Origin: Caulobacter vibrioides | GTDB taxonomy: Bacteria; Pseudomonadota; Alphaproteobacteria; Caulobacterales; Caulobacteraceae | Assembly (NCBI RefSeq): GCF_002858865.1 | Contig: NZ_PJRR01000019.1 | Span: 124,001 to 188,000, forward strand | Reading direction: 5' to 3' | DNA: 64,000 nt | Shown: positions 11,161 to 20,803 of the stretch, one piece after another | Position numbering within the stretch: the first letter of the stretch is position 1 | Layout of the letters: every line of letters begins with the position of its first letter | Notes under the pieces: model-generated | The model's database searches: none | Told to the model about the DNA's origin: nothing | Seen by the model: the letters and a program-made list of their open reading frames with translations, nothing else | Made by a program: the position numbers and the translations under genes

Positions 11161-11192
11161 CCGACGACCGCGAGCAGGCCGCCGGAGCTTAC

Positions 11193-12746
11193 TCAGGCCG
11201 CTTGCGTGTCGGTTTCCGCCATGCGCTGGATCGCGACATAGTCCGTCTTGCCGCTGCCGAGCACGGGCACTTCGGTGACCTTCAGAATCTTGCGCGGGAC
11301 CGCCAGCTCGGGCGCGCCGATCGTCTGGGCATGCGCGACAAGCGGCGCGACGTCAGCGTCGTGGCGATCGGTGACCAGGATGAGCTTCTCGCCCTTCTTC
11401 TTGTCGGGCATCGAGATCACCGCATGGCGACCGTCCGGCCAGACCGCCGAAGCGAGGTCTTCAGCAGCGGTCAGCGAGACCATTTCGCCGCCGATCTTGG
11501 CGAAGCGCTTCACGCGACCCTTGATGGTGATCCACTGGTCGTCGGACATGGTGACCACATCACCGGTGTCATGCCAGCCGCCCTCAGGGGCGTCGACGCC
11601 GCCGTCCTCGCGCAGATAGCCCGCCATGATGTTCGGACCGCGCACGAACAGGCGTCCGCCTTCGGGGATGCCCTCGACGGGTTCGATCCGCACCTCCTGG
11701 CCCGGGAGCAGTCCGCCGACGGTGCCGGGGCGATTGTCGGTCGGCTTGTTCACCGCGATCACGGGCGAGGCCTCGGTCGCGCCGTAGCCCTCGAGCAGCG
11801 GCACGCCGCCGAAGCGCTCCTTGATCAACGTGTGCGTCTCGTCGCGAACCTTCTCGGCGCCGCAGACCACGAACTCCAGGCCCGACAGCTCGTCGGACTC
11901 GGCCGCGCGGGCGTACTGGTTCACGAAGGTGTCGGTCGCCAGCAGGATCGAGGCCTTGGCGTCCTTGATCAGCGGCGGGATCTGCTTGGTGTGCAGGGGT
12001 GAGGGATACTGGAACGCCTTCATGCCGGTCAGGATCGGCAGGATCACACCGCCGGTCAGGCCGAAGCAGTGGAAGACGGGCAGGGGATTGAACATCACCC
12101 AATCCGGGTCGAGCTCGATGTGCGCCGCGACCTGCATGGCGTTCTGGACGAGGTTCTCCTGGGTCAGCACAACGCCGCGCGGGGCGCCGAAGCTGCCAGA
12201 GGTGAAGAGCACCACGCCCTTGTCCGAGGGCTTGGCCGGCGCCCGGAACTGGCGTGGGAACATACCGGCTGCGGCGGCGAACAGCTTGTCCGGAAGGCCG
12301 ATCGTGCCCCGAACGTCTTCCAGATAGGTCACCTGCGCCTGCTCGGCGATCGCATCGACGATGTCGTGCAGCTTGCCCAGCTCGATGAACTTGTGCGCGG
12401 TGAGCACGCGGTTGATCTTGGCCAGCTTGCAAGCGGCCTTGATGTTCCGGATGCCGGCGGTGAAGTTCAGCATCGTCGGCACGCGCCCGAAGGCGTGTAG
12501 CGCGAAGAACGTGACCACCGAGCCCGCGCCCGACGGCAGCAGCACGCCGACATGCTCGCCAGGCTTGGTCATGGCGGCGATCTTGCGGCCGAGCGCAAAG
12601 CTGGCCCGGATCAGATCCGTATAGGTCAGCGGGTTGCGATCCTGGTCCTCCAGGATCGGCTTCTTTGCGCCGAACTTGTCGCGGGCGTCGATGAGGGCGT
12701 CGAAGATGGCCTTTTGGCCGTTCCGCACGTCGTAAGCTACCGGCAT
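11193..12746 (-). CDS. AMP-dependent acyl-CoA/acyl-ACP synthetase
   Basis: Adenylate-forming enzyme of 517 aa. The phosphate loop is present as VLFTSGSFGAPRGVVLT, followed by the fatty-acid-type segments NPLPVFHCFGLTGG and LLEGYGATEASPVIAVN, the ribose-binding WHDTGDVV and IKGRVKRFAKIGGEMVSL. The layout resembles the C-terminal synthetase half of Aas (2-acylglycerophosphoethanolamine acyltransferase/acyl-ACP synthetase) without the acyltransferase half. ATG at 12746 has GGGGAGG about 12 bases upstream. It lies 88 bp downstream of the lipoprotein hydrolase gene on the same strand; both suggest lipid handling. Confidence 0.85.
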   Translation of the reverse strand: MPVAYDVRNGQKAIFDALIDARDKFGAKKPILEDQDRNPLTYTDLIRASFALGRKIAAMTKPGEHVGVLLPSGAGSVVTFFALHAFGRVPTMLNFTAGIRNIKAACKLAKINRVLTAHKFIELGKLHDIVDAIAEQAQVTYLEDVRGTIGLPDKLFAAAAGMFPRQFRAPAKPSDKGVVLFTSGSFGAPRGVVLTQENLVQNAMQVAAHIELDPDWVMFNPLPVFHCFGLTGGVILPILTGMKAFQYPSPLHTKQIPPLIKDAKASILLATDTFVNQYARAAESDELSGLEFVVCGAEKVRDETHTLIKERFGGVPLLEGYGATEASPVIAVNKPTDNRPGTVGGLLPGQEVRIEPVEGIPEGGRLFVRGPNIMAGYLREDGGVDAPEGGWHDTGDVVTMSDDQWITIKGRVKRFAKIGGEMVSLTAAEDLASAVWPDGRHAVISMPDKKKGEKLILVTDRHDADVAPLVAHAQTIGAPELAVPRKILKVTEVPVLGSGKTDYVAIQRMAETDTQAA

Positions 12747-12834
12747 CCCGGCGAAACCTCCCCGATGAGCGGTGGGCGCTCTCGTTCGTTAAACAGCGAG
12801 TCTGCCGAGGAAGGTCCAGCTTTGCAAGGAAGAG

Positions 12835-13911
12835 TCACAATCCGTGACCTTGATCCTTCGTCGGACTGGGTTTTGGCGGCGCATCGGGCGCTGCGAACTT
12901 CGCAACTTCGGTCAGCCAAGGGACTCGAACGGCGTCCGATTCCATGTGCAGGTCGTGTGCGCCTTCGGCGTAGCGGATCTCGCGGCAGGCCTTCATCTCC
13001 CTGCAGAGGCGCGTTTGAGGTTTTGCGGTGACGACGCGGTCACGGCCGGCGTTGAGCATCAGGACGGGGACGGTCGCCTTGCCAATATCGCGCGCGGCGG
13101 CCTCTGACGCGTCGAAGAACGCGGCGAACCATCCCAGGCTCCGCCCGCCCATGCGAAGATCCGGGTTGGCCAGCATCCAGGCGGCCTGAACCTTGCCGCG
13201 GTCGGCGTCGTGGGTGAGGCCCGCAGCCTTGCCGTCCGGACCGTCTCGACGCCAGCCCCTCTGGTCCGAAGAGCGGACCCAGCCCAGTCGGAGGGTTCTC
13301 AGCGCCGGCGTAAATCTGGCGAAATCGGAGCGGGGCCGGGGTAGGGCGCTCAGGCCGAACGCCGGGGATGAGAGCACAAGGGCGTCCATGGGCAGACCTG
13401 TCTGCGCCGCTCGCAGCGCGACCAAGCCGCCTTCACCATGTCCCAGCACAACGAAGCGCGCCCCGCCCTTGGGGCGGATCACTGTATTGACCAGCGCTTT
13501 GACGACCGCCACGTCAGGATCGAAGTTGTCGATGTGGCCAAGGTCACGCCACGGCGTCAGTCGTTCAGACCCGCCCTGTCCCTGACGTTCTAGGACCCAG
13601 ACGGTAAAGCCGCGCCGCGTGAGGTCCGACACGGTTTCGAACCACTTTTCAGCTGTTTCGCCATAACCGGTGAGGATCAGGATCGTCCCTCGGGGCGACA
13701 CCGGCGGCGCGGTGACGCCGTAGCGCTGCACTGGACCGTCGCCGGACTGGATGTATCCCCAGGCCCATCCCTGTGACGGATAGAAGCGGGCGGTCAGGGC
13801 CGGCGGCGTTCGACTCTCTGCAAACGGCGCGCGGGAGGCCCCGTCACCGCAGGCGGAGACGACCAGGCTGAGCGCGATAGCCGGGACGGCTGCGAGGAGA
13901 CGGCGACGCAT
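12835..13911 (-). CDS. Lipoprotein alpha/beta-hydrolase homologue lacking the nucleophile serine
   Basis: Serine-aminopeptidase-S33/lysophospholipase-like protein of 358 aa. The N-terminus has a lipobox (SLVVSAC, Cys21), so it is probably membrane anchored. [14 protein letters not shown] and the acid and histidine of the triad ([18 protein letters not shown]) are present. The nucleophile elbow, normally GHSxGG, reads GHGEGG: residue 159 is Gly (codon GGT, plus-strand 13435-13437), one base from AGT serine. It may be a non-catalytic binder or use another residue. Divergent from lipA, 82 bp apart. Confidence 0.85.
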   Translation of the reverse strand: MRRRLLAAVPAIALSLVVSACGDGASRAPFAESRTPPALTARFYPSQGWAWGYIQSGDGPVQRYGVTAPPVSPRGTILILTGYGETAEKWFETVSDLTRRGFTVWVLERQGQGGSERLTPWRDLGHIDNFDPDVAVVKALVNTVIRPKGGARFVVLGHGEGGLVALRAAQTGLPMDALVLSSPAFGLSALPRPRSDFARFTPALRTLRLGWVRSSDQRGWRRDGPDGKAAGLTHDADRGKVQAAWMLANPDLRMGGRSLGWFAAFFDASEAAARDIGKATVPVLMLNAGRDRVVTAKPQTRLCREMKACREIRYAEGAHDLHMESDAVRVPWLTEVAKFAAPDAPPKPSPTKDQGHGL

Positions 13912-13993
13912 ACAGCTCAGTCATTTCGCGCCTTGCGGGCTTACGCAAGATCAAGCGCTTGATCCGGAGGGCAAGAAGGCCGATTTAGGCGCC

Positions 13994-14971
13994 ATGGCCA
14001 CGGTGATCGACACCCTCAAGGCTCGCGGCTCGGAAGACCGGGCGGCGCGCCACCCCGAAAAGCAGAACCGCCCGGACACGCCGGTGCTCCGCAAACCGGA
14101 GTGGCTGCGCGTGCGCGCGCCCGGATCGGGGCAGTACAACGAGACCAAGGGCATTGTGCGCGAGCACAAGCTGCACACGGTCTGCGAAGAGGCCGCCTGC
14201 CCGAACATCGGTGAGTGCTGGAGCCAGAAGCACGCCACCATGATGATCATGGGCGAGATCTGCACCCGCGCCTGCGCCTTCTGCAACGTCACGACAGGGC
14301 TGCCGACCCAGCTGGATCCCGACGAGCCGCGCCGGGTCGCCGAGGCCGTGGCCAAGATGGGCCTCAAGCATGTGGTCATCACCTCGGTGGACCGCGATGA
14401 TCTGCTGGATGGCGGCGCGCGCCACTTCGCCGAGGTCGTCACGTCCATCCGGGCCGCCGCCCCGGGCACGACGATCGAGATCCTGACGCCGGACTTCCTG
14501 CGCAAGGAGGGGGCCGAGAATGTGGTGATCGACTCCAAGCCGGACGTCTTCAACCACAATCTCGAAACCGTGCCGCGGCTCTATCTGAAAATCCGGCCTG
14601 GCGCGCGGTACTACAATTCACTTCGCCTGCTGGATCGGGTGAAACAGCGTGACCCTTCGCAGTTCACCAAGTCGGGCCTGATGGTCGGTCTTGGTGAAAC
14701 CAAGGAAGAGGTCATGCAGGTGATGGACGACATGCGCTCGGCCGGCGTCGACTTCATCACCATTGGCCAGTACCTGCAGCCGACCCGCAAGCACGCGGCG
14801 ATCGACCGTTTCGTGACGCCTGAGGAGTTCAAGGCCTATGAGGCGATCGCCCGCGCCAAGGGCTTCCTGATGGTGTCGTCCAGTCCGCTGACCCGCTCGT
14901 CGCACCACGCCGGCGAGGATTTCGCCAAGTTGCAGGCCGCGCGGCGCGCCCTCGACGCTCGTACCGCCTAA
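13994..14971 (+). CDS. lipA: Lipoyl synthase
   Basis: Radical-SAM enzyme inserting two sulfurs into protein-bound octanoyl groups, here needed for the lipoyl domains of PdhB and PdhC. It is 325 aa. The auxiliary cluster motif [12 protein letters not shown] and the radical-SAM CTRACAFC triad are intact, as is the C-terminal [15 protein letters not shown] segment. ATG at 13994. The next gene starts 3 bp after its stop, so the two are probably co-transcribed. Confidence 0.97.
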   Translation: MATVIDTLKARGSEDRAARHPEKQNRPDTPVLRKPEWLRVRAPGSGQYNETKGIVREHKLHTVCEEAACPNIGECWSQKHATMMIMGEICTRACAFCNVTTGLPTQLDPDEPRRVAEAVAKMGLKHVVITSVDRDDLLDGGARHFAEVVTSIRAAAPGTTIEILTPDFLRKEGAENVVIDSKPDVFNHNLETVPRLYLKIRPGARYYNSLRLLDRVKQRDPSQFTKSGLMVGLGETKEEVMQVMDDMRSAGVDFITIGQYLQPTRKHAAIDRFVTPEEFKAYEAIARAKGFLMVSSSPLTRSSHHAGEDFAKLQAARRALDARTA

Positions 14972-14974
14972 GCC

Positions 14975-15421
14975 TTGCACCGTCACGTCGTTACGAAGGT
15001 GCTGCCCTATACGCCCGACCAGCTGTTCGAGCTGGTCGGAGACGTCGAGGCGTATCCGAAGTTCGTGCCCTGGATCACGGGCATGCGCACCTGGAATGGT
15101 CGCGTCGATGGGCCCGTGAGCACCGTCGACGCTGAAGCCCAGGTGGGCTTCTCGTTTCTGCGCGAGAAGTTCGCGACCCGCGTTCGTCGTGACAAAGACG
15201 CCCGATCGATCGATGTCAGCCTGCTCTACGGCCCGTTCAAGCGCCTCAGCAATGGCTGGCGCTTTATGCCCGAGGGCGATGCGACCCGTGTCGAATTCGT
15301 CATCGAGTTTGCGTTCAAGTCCGCGCTGCTAGACGCCATGCTGGCCGCGAACGTGGACCGCGCGGCGGGCAAGCTGATCGCCTGCTTCGAAGCACGCGCC
15401 CAGCAACTGCACGGCGCCTAG
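14975..15421 (+). CDS. COQ10/RatA-family START-domain protein (ubiquinone-binding type)
   Basis: Single START/polyketide-cyclase-like domain of 148 aa with the family opening VLPYTPDQLFELVGDVEAYP and the core SLLYGPFKRLSNGWRF. Homologues bind ubiquinone and assist respiration, although the enterobacterial relative was first described as RatA. The start is TTG at 14975, 3 bp after the lipA stop with no ribosome site, suggesting translational coupling. Its stop overlaps the convergent CinA-domain stop on the shared CTAG at 15418-15421. Confidence 0.88.
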   Translation: MHRHVVTKVLPYTPDQLFELVGDVEAYPKFVPWITGMRTWNGRVDGPVSTVDAEAQVGFSFLREKFATRVRRDKDARSIDVSLLYGPFKRLSNGWRFMPEGDATRVEFVIEFAFKSALLDAMLAANVDRAAGKLIACFEARAQQLHGA

Positions 15422-15909
15422 GCAACGGCTTCGCGAAGCATCTCCAGCGCGGTAAGGACGGCGGCCAGTTGCACGGCCTCGCGCGTCTGGCCATCGAAAC
15501 GCTCGTGGCGGTGGGCCACCGAGCGGTTGGCCCGCGCCACGGCGAAATGGACGGTCCCGACGGGCTTCATCGGTGTGCCGCCGCCCGGACCGGCGACGCC
15601 AGTGATCGCGACCGCCACATGGCCGTTGCTCTCCCGCAAGGCGCCTTCCGCCATCGCCCGCGCCACGGGTTCCGAAACCGCGCCATAGTCGGCGAGGAGA
15701 TCCCCCGCGACGCCCAGCATCTCGGACTTCGCCCGGTTGGTGTAGGTCACGAAGCCGCGCTCAAAGACGTCCGAGGCGCCGGAGATCGAACAGATCGCGC
15801 CCGCGACCAGCCCGCCTGTGCAGCTTTCCGCTGTCACCAGTCGGAGGGACCGCGCGCGGGCCTCGTCGATCAGCAGGCGTGACAGGGTCTGGATTTCGAG
15901 GGGGAACAT
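15418..15909 (-). CDS. CinA C-terminal domain protein (nicotinamide-nucleotide amidase)
   Basis: Stand-alone CinA C-terminal/PncC domain of 163 aa, predicted to deamidate nicotinamide mononucleotide in NAD salvage. Family motifs LVTAESCTGGLVAGA, FVTYTNRAKSEMLGV and AITGVAGPGGGTPMKPVGTV are intact. The N-terminal MoaB-like domain of full CinA is absent, as in many alphaproteobacteria. It lies 38 bp downstream of ispDF on the same strand and is likely co-transcribed. Confidence 0.92.
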   Translation of the reverse strand: MFPLEIQTLSRLLIDEARARSLRLVTAESCTGGLVAGAICSISGASDVFERGFVTYTNRAKSEMLGVAGDLLADYGAVSEPVARAMAEGALRESNGHVAVAITGVAGPGGGTPMKPVGTVHFAVARANRSVAHRHERFDGQTREAVQLAAVLTALEMLREAVA

Positions 15910-15947
15910 GAGAGCCTCCGGTCTCGCGGGCGTTCAGCCTAACCCAA

Positions 15948-17096
15948 TCAGGCCGGCGTCTCGACCGCGACGACGGCCGAGGCGGCGAGGCCTTCGCCGC
16001 GGCCGGTGAAGCCCATCTTCTCGGTAGTGGTCGCCTTGACGCTGACGCGGTCGACCGGGATCGAGAGAATCTCGGCCAGTCGCTCGCGCATGGCCTGGCG
16101 GTGCGGCTTGATCTTGGGGCGCTCGCAGATCAGCGTCACGTCGACATTGACCAGCGCGCCGCCCTTGGCGGTCACCAGATCGACCGCGTGCTTCAGAAAC
16201 TGGTCGGAGGCGGCGCCCTTCCACTTGGGGTCCGTGGGCGGGAAGTGGTCGCCGATGTCGCCTTCGCCGATCGCGCCGAGGATGGCGTCGGTCAGCGCGT
16301 GCAGGCCGGCGTCGGCATCCGAGTGCCCCACCAGGGTCTCGTCGTGCTTGATCGCAACGCCGCAGAGCCAGACCTCCTCGCCAGGGCCCCAGCGATGCGC
16401 ATCGAAGCCTTGGCCGACACGGGTGACGCGCGCGACGCCGGCGAGATGTTCGGCCATGGCGAAATCCTCTGGATAGGTCAGTTTCGTGAGAAGCGGGTCA
16501 CCCGCGGTCAAAGCGATGCGCCCGCCAGCGGCCTCGACGACCTGGGCGTCGTCGGTGGGTTCTCCATGGGTCCAGGCGGCGTAGGCGGCGATGAGCGTAT
16601 CGCGACGCGCCGCTTGCGGTGTCTGCGCGCGCCACAGGTGCTCGCGCGAGACGGTCTGAGCCGCTTCGCCGGTCGGCTGTCGCTTCAAGGTGTCGGCGAC
16701 GGCGAGGGCGGGCAGGGCGAGGTCGGCGTCGGCCAGCGCCCCGAGCAAGGCGAGGATCACGTTGCGCGACACGAAGGGGCGAGCCGCATCGTGGATCATC
16801 ACCGGCTCAGCGCCCGGGCGCTCGGACAGGGCGGCAAGGCCTGCCTGGACAGATAGCGCCCGAGTCGCGCCGCCCAGAGTCGAGCGCCAGCCCTGGAGGC
16901 CCTCCAGGATGCGCGGGAGGAAGGCTTCGCCGTCCGCCGTGGTGACGATCACGACCTCGCCCGCGCCCGCCGCCAGAAACGCTTCCACCGACCAGCGCAG
17001 GACGGGCTTACCGGCCAGAACGCGCCATTGCTTGGCTTGGCCTGGCCCGGCCCGGGTTCCGGAGCCTGCGGCGACGATGACGACGGAGAAGGTCAT
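15948..17096 (-). CDS. ispDF: Bifunctional IspD/IspF isoprenoid enzyme
   Basis: Fusion of two non-mevalonate pathway enzymes, 382 aa. Residues about 1-225 are the CTP-dependent cytidylyltransferase IspD (VAAGSGTRAGPGQAKQW, HDAARPFV). Residues about 226-382 are the cyclodiphosphate synthase IspF (RVGQGFDAHRW, GHSDADAGLHALTDAILGA, FPPTDPKWKGA). The IspF metal ligands Asp/His of FDAH are present. The fusion is the normal form in Caulobacter and other alphaproteobacteria. Divergent from dusB with 99 bp between. Confidence 0.97.
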   Translation of the reverse strand: MTFSVVIVAAGSGTRAGPGQAKQWRVLAGKPVLRWSVEAFLAAGAGEVVIVTTADGEAFLPRILEGLQGWRSTLGGATRALSVQAGLAALSERPGAEPVMIHDAARPFVSRNVILALLGALADADLALPALAVADTLKRQPTGEAAQTVSREHLWRAQTPQAARRDTLIAAYAAWTHGEPTDDAQVVEAAGGRIALTAGDPLLTKLTYPEDFAMAEHLAGVARVTRVGQGFDAHRWGPGEEVWLCGVAIKHDETLVGHSDADAGLHALTDAILGAIGEGDIGDHFPPTDPKWKGAASDQFLKHAVDLVTAKGGALVNVDVTLICERPKIKPHRQAMRERLAEILSIPVDRVSVKATTTEKMGFTGRGEGLAASAVVAVETPA

Positions 17097-17195
17097 GGCG
17101 GCTGTTTAGTCTGGCCGCGCCGCTTGTCCAGTCGATCCGGGCTTTACTGCGCCGCACAATATGCCTAAAAACGTAGCTGTGGGGATGATTACAAA

Positions 17196-18203
17196 ATGAG
17201 CAAAGCGCTCGATATCGGTGGCGTCGAGGTTCCGGGCCGGGTGTGGATAGCGCCCATGACCGGCGTGTCGGATCTGCCCTTCAGAGAGACGGCCTCGGCG
17301 CTTGGCGCGCCCTATGTGGCCACCGAAATGGTTGCGAGCGCCGAGTTCGCCAAAGGGCGTCCTGACGTCGTGCGCCGCGCCGCCGTCGGCGAGGGCTTGC
17401 CGCTCACGGTGATCCAGTTGGTGGGGCGCGACGTCGACTTCATGGCGCAGGGTGCGCGCATGGCCCAGGAGGCCGGCGCGGAGATCATCGACCTGAACTT
17501 TGGTTGCCCGGCCAAGGAAGTCGCCGCAGGCGCGGCCTGCGGCTCGGCTCTGATGCGTGAGCCTGACCTCGCCGAAGCCCTCGTCGCGGCGGCCGTAGAG
17601 GCCGTGGATGTTCCGGTGACGGTCAAGATGCGGCTGGGCTGGGATATCGATTGCCTGAACGCCCCTGACATCGCGCGGCGCGCTGAAGCCGCTGGCGCCA
17701 AGGCCGTCACGGTGCATGGGCGCACGCGCAACCAGTTCTACAAGGGCGTCGCGGATTGGACGGCGGTGGCGGCGGTCAAGCAAGCTGTCTCTGTGCCGGT
17801 CCTTGTGAACGGCGATATCGTCGACGGCGAAACCGCGCGTCAGGCGCTGGAGCAGTCCGGCGCCGACGGCGTGATGATCGGCCGTGGTGTCTATGGGCGG
17901 CCCTGGATCGCGGGCGCGATCGAGGCGGCGCTGGAGGGGCGCGGCTTCCAGGAGCCGGAGGCGGAAGAGCGTCTGGCCATCGCCATCACCCACTTCCGAC
18001 GGAGCCTGTCGTTCTATGGCGAGCGGCTGGGCTTGAAGATGTTCCGCAAGCATCTTGCGTCGTACATCGAGGCTGCGCCTTGGCCAGAAACCGCCGAAGC
18101 GCGAAGGGCCGCGCGCGCCAGTCTCTGTCGCCTTGAAGATCCTGTCGCTGTGGAAAGCGCTCTCCGTACGCTTTGGCTAGCCGAGGGGAGGCAAGCCGCA
18201 TGA
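17196..18203 (+). CDS. dusB: tRNA-dihydrouridine synthase (NifR3/DusB type)
   Basis: FMN enzyme reducing uridines in the tRNA D-loop; 335 aa. Motifs: APMTGVSDLPFR, DLNFGCPAKEV with the catalytic Cys, KMRLGWD, VHGRTRNQFYKG and the FMN-phosphate segment GVMIGRGVYGRPW. The stop overlaps the ntrB ATG (ATGA at 18200-18203). The link of nifR3/dusB with ntrBC is a classic alphaproteobacterial arrangement. Confidence 0.95.
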   Translation: MSKALDIGGVEVPGRVWIAPMTGVSDLPFRETASALGAPYVATEMVASAEFAKGRPDVVRRAAVGEGLPLTVIQLVGRDVDFMAQGARMAQEAGAEIIDLNFGCPAKEVAAGAACGSALMREPDLAEALVAAAVEAVDVPVTVKMRLGWDIDCLNAPDIARRAEAAGAKAVTVHGRTRNQFYKGVADWTAVAAVKQAVSVPVLVNGDIVDGETARQALEQSGADGVMIGRGVYGRPWIAGAIEAALEGRGFQEPEAEERLAIAITHFRRSLSFYGERLGLKMFRKHLASYIEAAPWPETAEARRAARASLCRLEDPVAVESALRTLWLAEGRQAA

Positions 18204-19321
18204 CCGATCGCGCCCGCGTTCTGGGTGGTGTGGCCACCGAAGCTCTGAAAGCTGCAGCTTTCGACTTGAGCCCCGAGCCTGCATTGGTCGTTGATCACGA
18301 CGGCGGTCTTGTCGCCGTGAACGAGGCCGCAGAGGCTCTGTTCGGCCACGGTCTGTCGCTTCTGGCGCGCGGGCGGTTCCGTGCAGCGCTGCCGCCCGGG
18401 TCGGTGCTGGTGTCACTGCTGGATCGCGCCGTGTTCGAGGGTTGCCTCGTTCGCGAGCACGGGGTCGAGGTCAATCTCTTCGGTCAGCCGCCCTTCGAGG
18501 CGGACGGCGCGGCCGTGCCACTGGGAGATGGCTCGGTTCTTCTGACCCTGCACGTGAAGGGCGTCCTGGGCGTGGACCGCAGCGCCGATGCGGCCGGACT
18601 TCGCTCCGTCGTCGGCCTCGGCAAGATGCTGGCCCACGAGATCAAGAACCCCTTGGCCGGCATTCGCGGCGCCGCGCAACTGTTGAAGACGGGCGCCAGC
18701 GCCGTCGACCAGCCCCTGGCGCAACTCATTGTCGACGAAACCGATCGGATCCGCCGTCTCGTGGATCGCATGGAGGCGTTTTCGGAGCAGGCTCCGACCA
18801 TGCGTGAGCCCGTCAATATCCACCAGGTGCTGGATCGGGTGCGCGCGCTGGTGGCCAATGGCGTCGCAGACGGCCTGACGCTGAAGGAAAGCTACGATCC
18901 TTCGCTGCCGCCTGTCTGGGGGGATGAGGATCACCTGATCCAGATCTTCCTGAACCTGATGAAGAACGCCGCCGAGGCCGCCCATATGCGTGGCGACGAC
19001 CGTGGTGTGCTGTCGATCCACACGGCCTGGCGGCCCGGCGTCCGTGTCCGTGGGGCTGATGGGAAAGCCACGAGCGGCGCGCCGATCGAGGTGCGTGTGA
19101 TCGATAACGGACCGGGCGTGCCCGCCACGCTGCGCGATCATCTCTTCCAGCCGTTTGTCACCACCAAGTCGAACGGCACGGGGCTGGGTTTGGCTTTGGT
19201 CACAAAATTAGTCACCGCCCATGGCGGTCTGATCGATTTTGAATCGGAGCCCGGCCGAACGGTCTTCCGCGTCTTGTTGCCTGTTGCCCCTGAAGCCGCT
19301 TCCGGAGACGTCCGAGCATGA
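18200..19321 (+). CDS. ntrB: Nitrogen regulation sensor kinase NtrB
   Basis: Soluble PAS-histidine kinase of 373 aa that responds to nitrogen status through PII protein and controls NtrC. A PAS-like region (about 15-120) precedes the HisKA box [19 protein letters not shown] (phospho-His146) and the ATPase motifs [19 protein letters not shown] and GTGLGLALV. The ATG at 18200 overlaps the dusB stop; a longer frame to 18173 has no support. The stop overlaps the ntrC start (ATGA). Confidence 0.96.
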   Translation: MTDRARVLGGVATEALKAAAFDLSPEPALVVDHDGGLVAVNEAAEALFGHGLSLLARGRFRAALPPGSVLVSLLDRAVFEGCLVREHGVEVNLFGQPPFEADGAAVPLGDGSVLLTLHVKGVLGVDRSADAAGLRSVVGLGKMLAHEIKNPLAGIRGAAQLLKTGASAVDQPLAQLIVDETDRIRRLVDRMEAFSEQAPTMREPVNIHQVLDRVRALVANGVADGLTLKESYDPSLPPVWGDEDHLIQIFLNLMKNAAEAAHMRGDDRGVLSIHTAWRPGVRVRGADGKATSGAPIEVRVIDNGPGVPATLRDHLFQPFVTTKSNGTGLGLALVTKLVTAHGGLIDFESEPGRTVFRVLLPVAPEAASGDVRA

Positions 19322-20739
19322 ACGCCGCGAGCAAGAAAATCCTGATCGCCGACGACGACAGCTCTATCCGTCTCGTCCTCAGTCAAGCCTTCACCCGCCT
19401 GGGCTACCAGGTCCGCGCCACGGGTAACGCCACGACATTGTTGAAGTGGGTGACCGACGGCGAGGGCGATCTCGTCGTGACCGATGTGATGATGCCTGAC
19501 GAGAACGTCTTCGACGTTCTGCCCAGGATCCGGAAGGAGCGGCCCAAGCTTCCGATCATCGTCATGAGCGCGCAGAACACCCTTCTGACGGCCGTCAACG
19601 CCGCCGACGCGGGCGCGTTCGAATACGTCTCCAAGCCGTTCGACCTTGATGACGTTACGGCTGCGGCGCGGCGCGCCTTGTCGCGGCCAGCGGACACTGA
19701 GGCCTCCAAGGCCCAGGCGCGGGCCATGCGCGACGAGCGCCTCCCACTCATCGGGCGTTCGGCGCCGATGCAGGAGGTCTACCGCACCATCGCGCGCCTG
19801 GTTGGAGCGGATCTGACGGTTCTGATCCTCGGCGAAAGCGGCACCGGCAAGGAACTGGTGGCGCGCGCCCTGCACGAGCTTGGCCGTCGTCGCGACGGAA
19901 AGTTCGTGGTCATCAACCTGGCGGCCGTGCCGCGTGAGCGGGTCGAGGCCGAGCTGTTCGGACGCGGGGAAGGGGACAACGGCCGGCTGGTCGAGGCCGA
20001 CGGCGGCACGCTGTTCCTCGACGAGATTGGCGACATGCCCCTGGACGCCCAGACGCGTCTGCTTCGCGTGATCGATGGCACCGAGCCGGTGATCAACCCG
20101 AAGACCGGCCGTCGGCCGAACGTGCGCATCATCGCCGCGACCAATCGCGACCTGCGCGGCCTGATCCAGCAGGGCCTGTTCCGCGAGGATCTCTTCTTCC
20201 GCTTGAACGTCGCGCCCGTCCGCTTGCCGCCGCTACGCGATCGCGCCGAAGACATTCCCGATCTGGCGCGCACCTTCCTGCTTCGAGCCGCGCGGGAGGG
20301 CCTGCCGGCCAAGACCATCGACCAAGGCGCCCTGGACCGTCTGAAGAGTCATCCCTGGCCGGGGAACGTGCGCGAACTCGAAAACCTGATGCGTCGGATG
20401 TGCGCGCTCTATGCCGAAGAGCTGATCACCTACCGCATCGTGGACCGGGAGCTGCAGGATCACGCGCCTGCGGTACGGGCCGAAGAAGGGCCTGTGACGC
20501 TTTCGACTCTGGTGGAGCGCCATCTGGCGTCGCACTTCGCCGATCAGCCTGACGGCGTCCCGGCGCCGGGGCTCTACGATCGGATTCTGGAGGAGGTGGA
20601 GAGGCCGCTGATCCAGCTGACCCTGTCGGCGACGCGCGGCAACCAGGTGCGCGCTGCGGAGATTTTGGGCCTCAACCGCAACACGCTGCGCAAGAAGATC
20701 CAGGACCTTGGCGTGGAGATGACCCGCGGTCGTCGCTGA
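19318..20739 (+). CDS. ntrC: Nitrogen response regulator NtrC lacking GAFTGA
   Basis: Response regulator of 473 aa: receiver (phospho-Asp56 in [11 protein letters not shown]), AAA+ domain with Walker [10 protein letters not shown] and Walker [12 protein letters not shown], and a Fis-type helix-turn-helix ([20 protein letters not shown]). The GAFTGA loop that contacts sigma-54 is missing: from ELFG (212-215) to ADGG there are 11 residues where a classical NtrC has about 19. It therefore probably regulates sigma-70-type promoters or represses. Start overlaps the ntrB stop. Confidence 0.95.
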   Translation: MNAASKKILIADDDSSIRLVLSQAFTRLGYQVRATGNATTLLKWVTDGEGDLVVTDVMMPDENVFDVLPRIRKERPKLPIIVMSAQNTLLTAVNAADAGAFEYVSKPFDLDDVTAAARRALSRPADTEASKAQARAMRDERLPLIGRSAPMQEVYRTIARLVGADLTVLILGESGTGKELVARALHELGRRRDGKFVVINLAAVPRERVEAELFGRGEGDNGRLVEADGGTLFLDEIGDMPLDAQTRLLRVIDGTEPVINPKTGRRPNVRIIAATNRDLRGLIQQGLFREDLFFRLNVAPVRLPPLRDRAEDIPDLARTFLLRAAREGLPAKTIDQGALDRLKSHPWPGNVRELENLMRRMCALYAEELITYRIVDRELQDHAPAVRAEEGPVTLSTLVERHLASHFADQPDGVPAPGLYDRILEEVERPLIQLTLSATRGNQVRAAEILGLNRNTLRKKIQDLGVEMTRGRR

Positions 20740-20803
20740 CGGCTGCAGCTTTCGCGGCACATAACTGTTGAATTTGAGCCACACGCTCCTAAACTCGTGA
20801 GCG

